Shown here one piece after another: positions 23,069-35,189 of a DNA stretch of 64,000 nucleotides. Position numbers and translations under genes: made by a program. Positions within the stretch are counted from its first letter, which is position 1. Each line of letters begins with the position of its first letter. This DNA comes from Globodera rostochiensis (Eukaryota > Nematoda > Chromadorea > Rhabditida > Heteroderidae), in NCBI GenBank assembly GCA_018350325.1, contig JAEVLN010000004.1:1240001-1304000 (forward strand), given 5' to 3'. The notes under the pieces were generated by a model, which did no database searches, was not told the origin of the DNA, and saw only the letters and a program-made list of their open reading frames with translations.

Positions 23069-26000
23069 TCAATTGCTAACCAGCAAAATTGGCGTCATCA
23101 CGTCTCCCCATTGTTGTCGGGGGGACTGATGTTGTTGTTGCTGTTGAAACGTCGTTTGCCCGCCAATGGGCACGGCAAATCCTCCGAGACCGACGCCCGG
23201 CACAATTGGCACCGGTTGGAGTGGCAAACGCAATGCGTTGGCCAGCAGCAATTGTTGTTGGACTAAAAAAATGGGGTACGCCAAATTTTTGTTGGCACAA
23301 AATGCCGTGAAACGTACGCTCAGCTGTTGCCGCCCGTGGCAAAGCAGTTCCCGCGTTGATGCCTCCGGCCGCCTCCAGGGGCGTGCCGAGCTGAGCCAGC
23401 GTGGGCAACAATGGCAGCATAGGCAAAACTGGCACTGCTCAGGGGAGGGACACGGTGTTATGACAAAAATCAATGAGTAACAATACGTTTTTGATCATTC
23501 TGATGATGTGATCCATTTTCGTGAACCAATCCCCAATCAAAATCTAATGACCAAGAGTGATCGATCACTGATTAGTCTGAACGAGCGGCTAACACCGATC
23601 AAAATCACAAAGATCGGTAAAATGGTTCGGGTCATTTCGCTTACACTGTCCAGCGCCTGCCGCCGCTGCTGCGGTCCCGCCGTTTCCACCGCCCGCCGTT
23701 TGATTCGCTGTCAGTGCCGCGTTTGCGCGAGCGGACGCCGCGGACGAGCCCAAAAAGCTGGCGGTTTGCACGTAGAGACCCGTCACCGCCGTGCAGCGAC
23801 AGTCGTGCAGGAAATGGGAACCAAAGTCGGCGCAGCTTTCGCACCAGCCGACGCGGAACACGTCCCTGGCAACCGGTGGTGAGCCATTAGGCTTAACAAC
23901 AGCGACTTGCGCACTTGCACGACAACGTCATCAAGTCCCAGCCGCAGCCGAGCTGTTCAAACTGGTCAGCGCGCTGTGGGCCGTGCCGTCGCGGTTGCTG
24001 GGCCCGGGACGGCGACGACGATTGGGTGGCGACGGCAGAGTACGAGGACGGAGGCGGCGGGGGCGCAAACGGTCCACCGGAGAGAAAGCCCGGGAACAGG
24101 GACGGAGCCTGCGAGGCGGCCAACTGCGCTGCAGCCACCAGCGGATTCGACTGAACACTTGGATCTTGCTGATCAGAGTTACCCCAGCTTGGATCTTGCT
24201 GATCAGAGTTACCCCAGCTTGGATCTTGCTGATCAGAGTTACCCCAGCTTGGATCTTGCTGATCAGAGTTACTACCTACGCTTGGAACTTGTGTAATGCT
24301 CCGACCCTTTAAATGGTTCAGACCAAGATCGGATCAACGTCAACTGATTAAGATATAGATAACAGATGCCGAGCCAAAATTTCTATGCTTACCGTAGTGG
24401 TGCCAATGGTAGTGATCGGCACTTCAGTGGGATAGTCGTGCATGCGCATGCTAAACAAAGAAGCACCAAACTTTTTTTGGCACAAATTTCAAATGACGAT
24501 GAGTACGTCGTCCGTCGCATCAGCTTGGCCAAATCGCGATCCGACTTCAGGTCAAACTCGCCCATAGCGTGCGTGCTTCCGCCGCCGCCCGCGCCGCTTT
24601 CCTTTGGTTGCTGCTGCGCGTCTCGCGATGTCCACATTGATGTTTGGTCCTTGGACAGTTTTGGCATAACAACACGCGGTGCCGTTGCCGGATTGGGAGA
24701 CAGAGAAGAAAGGACAGACGACGACGTCGATGAATTGTCGTCATCTGCTGTCCCCGGGGGGGATGATGGTGTTGTCGTCGTCGTCGTGTTCGGATCCTGT
24801 AACTTTCAACTCTATCTCCATGGACAAATAACGGCACTGCGTTTTTCTCTGGGGGAGGCAGATCATAAGTGATCAGGTCTGATCTCTTCAAAACATTTTC
24901 TGCTGATCAGTTAGCAAAAGCATAGACACCTCATCAGCAGTCGACCCGTCGTTGACCATTGGCAATGTCGACAAGTCGAATGCCAATGTTGATAACATTG
25001 TGGACGATGGTGGTGGTGATAAAGTTGAAAGCGAAGATTGATCAATATAAGGCGGTGGAACAACATCGATGGAGTCAATCGGGGAATGAGGAGAAGCATC
25101 GAATGACGCAGTCGAAGTGGGCGCAGCGGTGGACGCCACAGTCAATGAACTGTCATCGGTGGCGGGATCTGTACGAAAGAGGAGATCAAAGAGCTGATCA
25201 ATGATCTCTGATCCATCCCTCTATCTCTGGAGATCGATCGATCAGATTTGATCATTTTTCTATTGGCAAAAACTGATATGGTGCCCAATTTACCAACTGT
25301 TGAAGAGGCTTTTGTAGTTGTATCAGCAACAGCTGGTGATGGCAGCTCATCGCGGTCCACGTCCTCCACGGCCACCAGCCGAGCTGTGCCCGCCTCGCTG
25401 ATGTCGTCGGGCTGTAAATGGAGGGACACACATTGTGCCAATGGCGGTAAGCCAAATATTATTTGTTCACATTGCTCACTTCATCCTCGGCTTCTTCCGT
25501 CCTCCGTCGTCCATGTTCGTCGTCCGCCTCTTGCGTCATCCGATGTCGGCCCCACAGGGGCTGTTGTTGCTGTTGTTGTTGTTGTTGTTGTTGCTGATCA
25601 TCCCTAGCGGGCTTTCTGCGCTTTTCAATTCCAATTGTTGGCATCGGCTGCATTGCGGTGCCGGAGCCGCCGCCGCCGCCGGACGGTGTGGCCAAATGTG
25701 TGGCCGCATATTTGAGCCGTTTAGTCCACGTGCGAGCAGCAGCGGGGGACAACGCTTTGGCTGTTTGTTTTTGTTTCAAATTTCCGTAAAATTGTTTTCG
25801 GTTTAACGTCCATTGGCATTCTGTGCCTGCCCGATTGGCATTCTGTGCCTGCCCTCACCTCGCTCCACCGTGCCAATCCGGCCGTCGTCGTTGTCCATTG
25901 GGCGCTCGTCGGTGGACCCGTCAACGGCGGTCAGTGCGGCCGGCGCCACTTCGACGGGCGATGGCGCGTCGACAATGGCCGCCACTGAGGAGTCGTCGGA

Positions 26001-26330
26001 AGCGGCGGCATCCGGCAAAAACACGGCGCCGTCTGTTTGGGAGGGCGCCAATTGGCCGCTGGACGGACAAACGACGGCACCTGCGCATTGGAAATTCTCG
26101 AATTTTTTTTAGTGTCTCTAATTTGGCTTACGTATCAATTCACTAACTTAATGTGAAGAGCAAGAGGAGCAGAAGCGGTTGACGGAGCAGTAGCTGAACA
26201 TGCCGTAGATGACCAACTCCGTCGATCACTCCAACCGGCAACAACAACAACCGACGACGACAACGATTGATCAATGATGCTGTTGCGCGTTCCGTGCCGA
26301 CGATACTGTCGATGACCATTGCTGTTGCTG
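23069..26330 (-). CDS. unrecognised Gln/Ser/Ala-rich protein with Cys-His motif (multi-exon, 5' end uncertain)
   Basis: I do not recognise this gene. Exon-like segments with GT-AG borders run right to left. One starts at 26080 (VFLPDAAASDDSSVAAIVD). Another contains NRKQFYGNLKQKQTAK and LSPAAARTWTKRLKYAATHL, then a run of about 12 Gln at 25560-25600. Later segments hold acidic and Ser/Thr-rich exons (PDDISEAGTARLVAVEDVD; FDLKSDRDLAKLM) and a proline-rich piece (GPFAPPPPPSSYS). A Cys/His cluster follows: FRVGWCESCADFGSHFLHDC (about 23800-23860), spaced C-x2-C-x5-H-x2-H-x-C, which could bind zinc. The end is Val/Leu/Gln-rich, with the stop at 23069. Composition suggests a nuclear regulator, but that is inference. 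The start may lie near 26310 (MVIDSIVGTERN) or further right. One intron contains a 30-bp tandem repeat. Confidence 0.6.
24158..24272. repeat. 30-bp tandem repeat, four copies
   Basis: Three identical units plus a 25-bp fourth, each containing CTTGGATCTTGCTGATCAG and then AGTTACCCCAG. It lies in an intron of the Gln/Ser-rich gene, a few bases upstream of a likely 3' splice site on the minus strand. Perfect identity suggests recent expansion or ongoing length change. Confidence 0.95.
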
Positions 26331-27160
26331 TTGTTGCTGCAATTTGTGGGTTTGGGAATGAATTGAGGCGGGGAGGGGAGGGAGGAGGACGAACAAATTA
26401 GGCGGGGCGGATGGGAGTGGAGCAGAAGCAATAATAACAACGAGAAAATGCGGTCGACGTCCGTCCGACGGATTTTTGGTGTTGGGATGGAATTGAACAG
26501 AAGAAGAAGCAGCAGCAATGTGTGTCTGGATGAGCGTGGCGGGAAGGGGGGGGGGAGGAAAGCAGCGCGATCGGCGTAAGGAATTAGGTAAATCGCCCGC
26601 AAAAGCAGAAGGGCGAGGGGGCGGCTGCGTGCAGTTCAGGCAGCTTTTTCTCTCACTGATCAATGAATGGGATCGGCGGGGGGGGGGGGGGATCAGTGGA
26701 CAAATCCCCCCCCCCCGCAGGGGAGGGGGATTATTCATCCTTCCATCGATGGACATTCCCCCCCCCACCCCACCCGCAAGCTTTTTGTTCAAAAATGGCA
26801 CACGGATTTTTAGCTGGCTCTGTATAATAATAATACAAAATCCCACGACATCCCCCAAAAACGCCCTCGGGGCTAATGTCGGCTAAGTTTACAGGATTTT
26901 AAATTGTGTTTTGCTCTGTCCTTTGTTGTCATTGTGGAAAAAGTGGAGCTGTGATTTTTTTTTAAAATGTCCGGTTTGGTTTTTATTTGCCCTCCACAAA
27001 ACGTCGGAAAATGCTTTATTTATAGAAATGTCAAAATAAAATTTAAAAAAGTATAAATATCTGTAGTCTTTAGAAGGATATAAGCTGTCTTGGGGCAAGT
27101 GCTTTTTGGTGATAAATATAAAAATAATCTTTTCTTCTCACAGTGTCTCGGTTCTGTCAG
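26331..27160. other. intergenic spacer with G and C homopolymers
   Basis: Between the Gln/Ser-rich gene and FAAH. It holds a G run near 26680 facing a C run near 26708 and another C run near 26759. These are complementary and close enough to form a hairpin or other non-B structure. The palindrome CCATCGATGG lies at about 26743. No gene supported. Confidence 0.45.
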
Positions 27161-29916
27161 TCAGTCGGCACCATTTTTGCGCTTTGCCGCCATCTGTTCA
27201 ATGGCTTTCATCAGCCCCAGGCACTTTTCCTCCTCCCAACGCAACGTGACCACCTAAATTATAGTAAAAATATTAAAAAACAATTTTTTCTTTTTGTTTA
27301 TTTGCATCCACCTGAACACCGACAGGAAGGCCAACAGAATTGGAGGCCGCGGAACGCATCCATTTGAGCAGAATATTGCCGCCTAAATCTCTCTTTGTAT
27401 ATCACGCCGAATACAAAAAGAATGTTAAAAAAATTAATTGAATTTTTCCCGCCCACCGGTTGCCCACTGGCTGTCGTCCATCAATGCTTCGTCATCCTCA
27501 CGACGCACAGTGCCCGTTGGCACAATGCCCGCGGGCACGTCCAACAGATTGTAGAGGCCGGTGGAAAAGGCGCAAGCGGCCAAAAATGTTGCAAACATTA
27601 TTTGTGTTATCAGCGAAGCCCCTCAATTGCCAACCAGATCACTGGGCCATTGATGTCCAACGGCGGGCACGGGGAAAGCAGGCACAATGAGGGCGTCCAA
27701 CTTCAGCTCCATCCAATATTCATTGAACTTACAAAAAATTGGAATTCCGTCCCTAACCCAACCCACTTACTTTTTGCATGTACGTGTCCAACTCGGCCTG
27801 CGCTTGACGCACGTCTTCCGGCGTTCGTACATACGAACGGACAATGATCGCCATCTGCGGGCTGATCAAGTCGAGCAGAAATGCGGCAGCCCAGCGGACA
27901 AAAATCGGAATCTAAGCACATATTTTAGCGTTGCGGGTACGTCTCCCATCATCATTACTATATTTTAAAAAAAAATAAATTAAAAACTCAAACAAACCCG
28001 CAATAGAAATGCCTGTTTTTTCATGTACGGGTCGACCGGATTTTCGGCAAAAATTTTCTTAAAAAATGCACCACCATCGGACAAAAAGTTCTTGTAGAGA
28101 ATGCTTGCTGAAATTTTACGAATTCAGATCAAAATTTTTTTTGTAAAAATTTGGACGGACCGGCGTAATTTGGTTCCGGAATTTGAAAGAGAACCATTTC
28201 ATTGCCGGCACTTCGCAACATTTGCACGCTCTCCTCAACCACACGAGCACATCTAAAGCAGTATAAAATTCGTTTATTTCATTGAAATTTTTTTAAAAAT
28301 ATTTTCTTACGCCGGCACAGGCTTCAAGAAGCCATCGTTGAAATGGTAGCCAATGCGCAGCTTTCCACCCATCGCTTTTGCTTCAACTTCGGCCATTTTG
28401 TTCGGGTTGAGTGGCAACGGAGCGCTTGTGGGGACGATCAGACGATGGTAGTCGGCATTGCCGATCAAATGCGAGAGCAGTAGTATCAACTGATCGAAAG
28501 ATGGGGAAGGAGAGTGATCAGTGATCACTCATCAGGAATTGGGACAAACGAGTCAAGATCGTTCTGCTTGACGCATAACCCGATGCGAGGACCGATTATG
28601 TTTCTGATCCCTAATTCTTACCTCATCCACCGATTTGGCGAAAACTCCGGAGCCCAAGCCCACACGGCCATGACCCGGCAACCCGCACTGAGCGTTCAAA
28701 AGTTCGAAGCGGTCTAAGAATTTTTGGAAAAAGTTTGTGTTCCAAAAAATTTAAAGGCAGCAACACACGTTGCCCTGGTTTCAGTGTCGGTAGGCCGCAG
28801 AAATGTGCCGGGATGCGCAAGGAACCGCCAATGTCGCCGCCGGTCGCGAAGGATGTGCCGCCAGCGGCCAAAAGTGCCGCATCACCGCCCGACGAACCCC
28901 CCGGGGTGCTGTTGACATGAATTTTTTTTAACACTCATAAACCTGTTTTTTACCCACAAACCGTTTCGGATCATGCGGGTTCAATGTCGTGCCGTAGACA
29001 GGGTTTGAACACACAAAGCTGAACAGCGTTTGTGGCACGTTGGTGTAACAGAAAGGCACCGCGCCGAGTTGGCGCAACAGCGTGACGAGTGAACAGTCAC
29101 TGGTTTGAGGATGGCCCAACCAACGAGCAATTCCAATGCAACAGTCGTAGCCTTTGAGCTGAAATTTTGATTAAAAATTATAAATTTAAACAAAAAGAAA
29201 AATTTTTGATTCTATCGAAACAGGCGCAAGCGATTTGCAGGATGGCAAAAAGAAAAAAAAGAAGCAGGGAAAGAAGAAAAGGGAGGGGAAGAAGGGAGAG
29301 GACAAAATGTTGAAAAATGCCTAAAATTAAAAAGGGGGAAAACAGAAAGAAACTGAAAAGCGAGCAGTGTAAAAGGAAGAAATAAAAGAGAAAAGGAACA
29401 CAACATAAGCAAAAACTTACAAAGTAGTTCGCCTTGACACTGAACGGAAGGCCGAACAACGGCGGTTTCTGCTCTGTGGCCCCTTCGGCGCCATATTTGG
29501 CGTCCATCTGCTCAGCCTCCTCAAACGCACCAGGCAAAATTTCGGCCAAACAGTTCAGACGGTCGTTGACCACCAACGCGTAGTGCGCATACGCGTAGAG
29601 CACTTGGGTGGCCGACAGGGCGCCAGCTTGGAGTTCATCTGCAACAGTGTAGTAGTACGGCTTAAAATTGTTTGGCATCTGCTTTTTTTTTGTCCGTCAC
29701 CCCGAAGTTGGAGCATAGTCAGCGAGTGGATGCGCTCCCGTTCCGTCGTGCTCTGCTTGTAGGCCGCCACTTTGTCGCGCACCAATTTGAACCGGCTTTG
29801 GCGTGCCGTCTCATTGTTCACGATGGCACGCCGGCATTGGGCGTTGGACCAAGGCTGTCAAAAAGCTACTTTATATTTTCAAATATTGAAAATTCACTGA
29901 CCAAAACATTGCCCAT
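27161..29916 (-). CDS. FAAH: fatty acid amide hydrolase, amidase-signature family (multi-exon)
   Basis: Serine hydrolase that cleaves N-acylethanolamines and related lipid amides at membranes, by family. The start at 29916 gives a very short exon MGNVL, joined in phase 0 to an exon beginning [15 protein letters not shown]. The amidase core follows: [12 protein letters not shown] holds the catalytic lysine, then [48 protein letters not shown] (bridging serine) and [20 protein letters not shown] with the nucleophilic serine. The Lys-Ser-Ser triad is therefore complete. The C-terminal end ([20 protein letters not shown]) also matches. Stop TGA at 27161-27163. The start lies 158 bp downstream of the CEBPZ stop on the same strand, close enough for co-transcription. 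Exon 1 might instead be longer or absent. Confidence 0.9.
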
Positions 29917-30074
29917 TGTTTGGTAGTGAAGACAGAGACCGCAAAACAACAACACAAATGATGATGACAAAGCACAAAAACGATAAATTTCATGAATATA
30001 AACAAACCAAAAAAGCAAACAATTTTTAAAATTCGTTTAAAAACAGTAACAATTAACTAAAAAAAACAACAAAA

Positions 30075-33000
30075 TCAATCAAATTCCAACTCCTCTTCGT
30101 CTTCCCTCCCATCGGTGTCATCATCATCTCCGTCCTCGTCATCCTGTTCGCCATCTTCATCGTCATCCTCATCATCTACATCCTCAACGTCGTCGTCATC
30201 CTGTTCGTCATCTTCATCGTCATCCTCATCATCTTCGGCCTCACCGTCGTCGTCGTCATCATCATCTTCACTATCATCCTCACTTCCACTCATTGCTCGC
30301 TTCCTCTTCAACACCTTTTTGTTCCTGCGTGACTTGGCCTCCTCTTCCTTGCCAAATTCGGTGCTAAAGTCCACGTCGAAAACTTCACGGCTCTCACCAG
30401 GCTCAAATCGTTCTATAAACATGAGAATTTTGGTTAAAAACATGTACAAAAATCTTTAATTGATCGAAAACCGAACCCATGAGCGTGTCGAACTCGTCCG
30501 AGTCCAAGCTGGCCACGTCGTCCTCCTCACCATCTCGGCTATTATTTTTTGGTTGGCCTTTTTTGAATTTCAGTGTCGCAAAATGGTGCAGAAAGCGTTC
30601 GTCGAGCGGTATCTCACTGCTCTTTTTCGACAGATAGTCCTGCATAAACAAACATTCATTAGCTTCAGGGCAAAAAAAGGTTTCTGGCGCACCTGCGATG
30701 TGGGGTTCAGTGCCTTCACCCCGCTCGGCGTGTACGAATGGGAAAACAGCGAAGGGCCACCGCTGCCGACACTTTTGTTGTTGTTAGTAGCATTGGTGCC
30801 CCCCTCGTCGGTCAACAGCAATTTACGCTTTTTCGGATTTTTGAACGCGAATCGGTCCAGAAAACGCATTTGCGACAGATCAACGAGCGGATCGCCACGA
30901 TACGGGATTGGCTTGCCTGAAATTGACGAACTCTTTTTTCATCAAATGAGTGTGAGTCACACCACCTTTGATCAGAGACTGAGCAAACGATGCCACGGTG
31001 GGATGGAAGTGCCGCGCGAGAGTGGCCAGCTCATCGTCCAACGACCATTCGGCACCGGCGAACAACGGGTTACGCGCCATTGGGTCGTAGCGATTATTTG
31101 AAGATGGCCCCTTTAATCTGCGTACCCGACTTTTGGTCTCCGCCATATGCTGATGATGATGACCATTTTCGCGTTTTTGAACAATTCCTTAAAAATAAAA
31201 GGAGCTAAATTTGGAGAAAAAGCATTAAAATAAAATAAAAAGAGTGCCAAAACTGCACAAACCTAAAAAATCCTACATATTTGAATTCTCTTGGTACCCC
31301 CCCCCCCGCTCAAAGTGTTCAACTTCTCGGTGCGGTCCTTCCTTGTTTATTGTTGATTGATAGTGGAGAGAATTGAATTGATCAAGAAAACGTAAATTCA
31401 CAAAAAATAAATTTGCCCATCACCCACCAGCAGTAGAGGAGGAAACGGTCGTCGTCGCTCGGTGCACCCATCCATGTCGCAGTCGGCGCTTCTTCTGCAC
31501 AGCGGCGTCAGTACTGTCGTCCACAACAATATCTTCCTCCTCCTCCTTCTTGACCTCGTCATCACCCATCCGAACATCCTCATAGTGCTCATCTCCGTTA
31601 TCATCATCATCATTATCATCCGCCTCCTCCTGCTCAAACCAGCGATGGCCTTTTCCCCCTCCCTGTTGCCCATTCGACTGTGTGACGACGACACCAACCT
31701 TACACTAAAAATATAATCATTTCAACGGTCTATCATTCGAGTGAGCATATTTGTTATTTTGTCAAGAACTTTTTATGTTGCTTTCACCCCACCTTTTCCT
31801 CAACGTCATCGTCGTTGTTGACCCATCCAACCCTGATCAACTGAGGTCGTTCCCGTACAACGGTGTGGCACATCAACAAAATGGCTGCAGCGAATGCCGA
31901 GTTGGTCGAAAGCGCAATCTGGACAAAAAAAAAACATAAAATGAATGAAAGGCTCACATTATCTCAAAAAATAATAATTTAAAACTGTCAAAAACGCCAA
32001 AAACTATTGTCACTTTTCACCTGAAAGAAGCGTTTGAGAAAGGCGCGCACGCGACTCTCCACCAAATCGTTGCTCAGTATTTGTTGCGCAAGCGCGAACA
32101 GTTGCGAGTCGTGCTGCTGGTTGCCTGACTGCAGGTTCAGCAGGCGCCGGTAAAAGGTGGCGTAGAAGCGGTCGGAGAGACCATCACTAAATGATTTCAA
32201 AAAATATATATAAATTTTTTCGTAAATTTTTTGTTGTTGCCTGGCGCTGTGAATTTGAAAGAGCAGTCGGAGCACACTAAGGGCAGTCGAAAACTTTGCG
32301 GTCTGCACAATGGTGTACAAACTGTTCACATTGTCGAGCACCTCCGATGTCCGTCCTGAAAATTTGATTTTCTTAAAAACAAATGATTTTGTTTGTTGTC
32401 AAAACCTTTTGCATATGGAAAGGCCCTGTTGAGGCCGCTAATCAACAGCGGCAACAGTTTTGGGAATTCAGACAGCGCCTCTTTTGTAACCTTAACTTTT
32501 TTTGGGGGGGAAAAATAAAGCAAAAAATCCATTTTAAATTCACCAAAATATGAAACAGTTTCAAATATATGCGGATCAGTTGCAGTGCCAACTCAATTTC
32601 GCCAGCATCCAAAAGAACACGGCTCAGAAAGTGCAATGCGTACCGTTGGGCTTTTGGTGAAATGTTTTTTCTGAATTTTAATAAATTTAATGAAAATTTA
32701 TTGGCCTAATTGTAATGAATCAGAATAAAAGAAAAAAAGGTTGTCTCACCTGAACAGCAGTGTTTCCACCTCACTGACCACCACCGAACTAAATTTAAAA
32801 AAATATATGACAACAGCTCTATTAGAAAGCATGTTTTATATTTTTTTGAAAAAAAAAGATGGACCCTAAAATGATTATTTGTCCGATTCATCTGACAATT
32901 CCATTTGGACATTACCAAATTGTAAAAAATAACAACCGCATGTTCGGGTGCCGTTTCACAACTGTGCGCTCCAAGCACTGCGCAACGCCGGCGCCCACGT

Positions 33001-34752
33001 GGTAAACCGGATGGCCCAACTTGTTGATCAGCGCGGCAAGCAGCGTCTGCTCCTGTTCGGGCCGTTCCGCGAGCAGTTCGGCCATGTCCTGGCAAGCGGC
33101 CAGCGCTACACCCTCCGCCGTGTTGCCGGCCAAGCACTGCAAAATTTCAACAATTTTAATTAAACTTTGAAATTCGAGTAACCTGAAGGCCTTCAATAAA
33201 TTGGTGGTACAGCTTTTTGAGATCCGCCTCAAAGTACCACATCAGCAGTTGCTTTTCCGCATCCGGCTTAGTAGAGTTGAGACATCGCTCAAAGGGCCGC
33301 TAATAAAAGAAAACTTTTTAATGAGATTTAAATTTCTTTAAAAAAAACCTGTGAAAGTTGGAGCAATTTCCGGTTCGGAGGCAACAAATCATGCAGGAAA
33401 AGCTCCTTTAGCGCCTCTAAAAATGAAATTAAAATTTTACCAAAAAATTGAACTTCTAGATAAAAATTAATAGAAGAAAAGGGAGGGAACTAGCAATAAA
33501 ACGCACTGGTCAGTGTATGCGCCTGGCGAATTTTGGCGCCCTTCCGGGCGAGTCCGACAAATTGGCGGATTTGAGGAAGCGCATGGACGGCCGAACGGCG
33601 GACCCGAAGTTGGAGAGCGGACAGACGGTCAGGAAAGGTGCCCCGGTTGGCAACCATCTCCAGCCAGTCCGCGTCGGCACGATGTTGATTCCGATATGCT
33701 TAAAAAAATTTGTTGGTAAAGGTAAGAAGCAATTTTTATTTTCCAAAATTGTGCATTTTTTAAATTTGTAACAGCTTTTCTGATGGTAATGGCCATGAAA
33801 GGAACAAGAGGTCCGGCCAAATTCCATATTCCAAAGCTATTTGGGCTTTGTTTTTCCAAGTTTTTGGCCCGCTTTGCCATCGTGTGTACTAGACAGAGCG
33901 GAATTTGACAACTTGGGCATTCAAACAGTAAAGCGACCGGACGGACCGGGTGGCTGGATTCGAACCAGCGTACTCGGCTGATCGGACCGGTGTTCTAGAC
34001 CGCTACACCATGCCGTGTCCAGTAAAGAAGCTGGGATTGAGCTATGATATCCAATTACACCTCCAACCCTGGAGAAAACCGTCTCGGTCGTCGAACTCCT
34101 CCGATTATTGTCTCCCTTGGTGTCCTTAAAGCTTCATGCTGGGCCCCGGGAATACTCCGGCTTCCCCAGAGACCGACCAATTCCCTACATTCATTAGAAT
34201 GGTCCACCCAGTTTATGGACTTCCTAGGAAGAGCATTTCTGGTCATTCCACCCCTCAACCGGGGCATCAGAGTACCGGCATCACACAAACCTTGTGAAAA
34301 GCGGACAATGTCGCGATCCAACAGTTCCTCGGCTTTTTTCTGTGCTTGTTGAACAATCGCATCATCCGGCACGGCACTGCTTTCAGGCCTGACATCGTCA
34401 CATTGGTAATCGAACCTTAAAAAAGCACTGATTAGAAACAAAGTTGGAATTGCATTTGCATTCAAATTAAATTAATGTGGTTTTCAGAAAAGACGTTTTT
34501 GATTAGGACCAAAACAAAGTCTTTATAGGCCATTTGAACACACCATTTCCGATCACTTTCGTGACCGACCAAAGGCTGTTTCTTTGACGATCCTCCAGCC
34601 TCTTTTTCAAAATGGTTGAAATTGGTGTTGTTGTTGTTTGTCACCTTCTGCTGATTTTGCTTGCTCGCTCTGTTGAAACCGTTTCTCTTTCCTCGGTTCA
34701 AATTGACTTTGTGTTTTGAATTATTTTTGCCGTGTTTTGTATTGAATTTCAT
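30075..34752 (-). CDS. CEBPZ: CEBPZ/NOC1/MAK21, ribosome-biogenesis CBF-domain protein (multi-exon)
   Basis: Nucleolar protein of pre-60S maturation, by family. Start at 34752 (MKFNTKHGKNNSKHK), then exon 34291-34415 (FDYQCDDVRPESSAV; AQKKAEELLDRDIVRFSQ). A 592-bp intron (33699-34290) separates this from DWLEMVANRGTFPDRLSALQ, AVHALPQIRQFVGLARKG, KELFLHDLL, LINKLGHPVYHVG and LERTVVKRHPNM. Next come the CBF-domain segments (LSVLRLLFQIHSA; FYATFYRRLLNLQSG; RVRAFLKRFFQV), an acidic exon, RYDPMARNPLFAGAEWSLDD and MRFLDRFAFKNPKKRK. The protein ends in a long Asp/Glu tract encoded by GAT/GAC/GAA-type repeats (30080-30290). The large intron holds a tRNA-like insertion. It is transcribed toward FAAH and away from the membrane-protein gene at 35190. 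Confidence 0.92.
33934..34019 (-). mobile_element. tRNA-like insertion flanked by 8-bp direct repeat
   Basis: An 86-bp insert read on the minus strand has a D-arm-like A box (TGGTGTAGCGGTCTAGAACA) and a perfect T arm, GCTGG-TTCGAAT-CCAGC, which includes the B box GGTTCGAATCC. The acceptor stem pairs poorly and three extra bases separate it from the T arm, so I do not call it a functional tRNA. CAGTAAAG occurs exactly on both sides (33926-33933 and 34020-34027), as in a target-site duplication. It lies in an intron of CEBPZ. A tRNA pseudogene or SINE head fits best. Confidence 0.6.
34030..34290. other. GC-rich intronic block, origin unclear
   Basis: This part of the large CEBPZ intron is GC-richer than other introns of the gene and stays open in the exon's frame for about 80 codons past the donor. 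It could be another mobile-element piece or an optional exon extension. I did not recognise it. Confidence 0.35.
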
Positions 34753-35107
34753 TTGAAAATTCTGAAAAAAAAACTTGGAGTTCTGACTTTAAGGCAATTT
34801 TTCACCAAAATCAATTTATCTAACAAAATCGCTTGTTGAAAAGCACATTGGAATTCGATGTAGGATGCAGAAAATTGACTTTGACCCGGGCGAGCTTTTT
34901 TCCGGGCAACGTAAATCGGGCCGGGCGGGCTTTTTCTTTTATATTTTGGCTGATTTGTAAGCGGTCACTTTCCGCAGGGCATTTTTTTTTTGATTTTTTG
35001 TTTTGGCATAATGATATTAAATTCCTAAGCCTTGACAACTGAGTCCTTATTGAAAGGGACACTTCAGTCCAGGGCTAATAATTGAGATAAAGCTATGGAG
35101 TTGTGAC

Positions 35108-35115
35108 TATAAAAG
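35108..35115 (+). promoter_or_regulatory. TATA box of the 35190 gene
   Basis: TATAAAAG lies 82 bp upstream of the start codon at 35190, in a divergent 437-bp spacer shared with CEBPZ. Position and sequence fit a core promoter with a transcription start near 35135-35140 (inference). Confidence 0.55.
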
Positions 35116-35189
35116 GTCATATTTCTTTGTTCAATCAACTTCCCAAATAATTTCTTCGTGTTTATTGTTCAACTCTCTCATCCATTGCA

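Noticed and set aside
30115..30459. Poly-Ser plus-strand frame
   Set aside because: Antisense of the acidic CEBPZ tail (GAT/GAC read backwards).
33934..34019. Functional tRNA gene
   Set aside because: The T arm is perfect but the acceptor stem has mismatches, three extra bases follow the T arm, and a T is missing before the putative anticodon.
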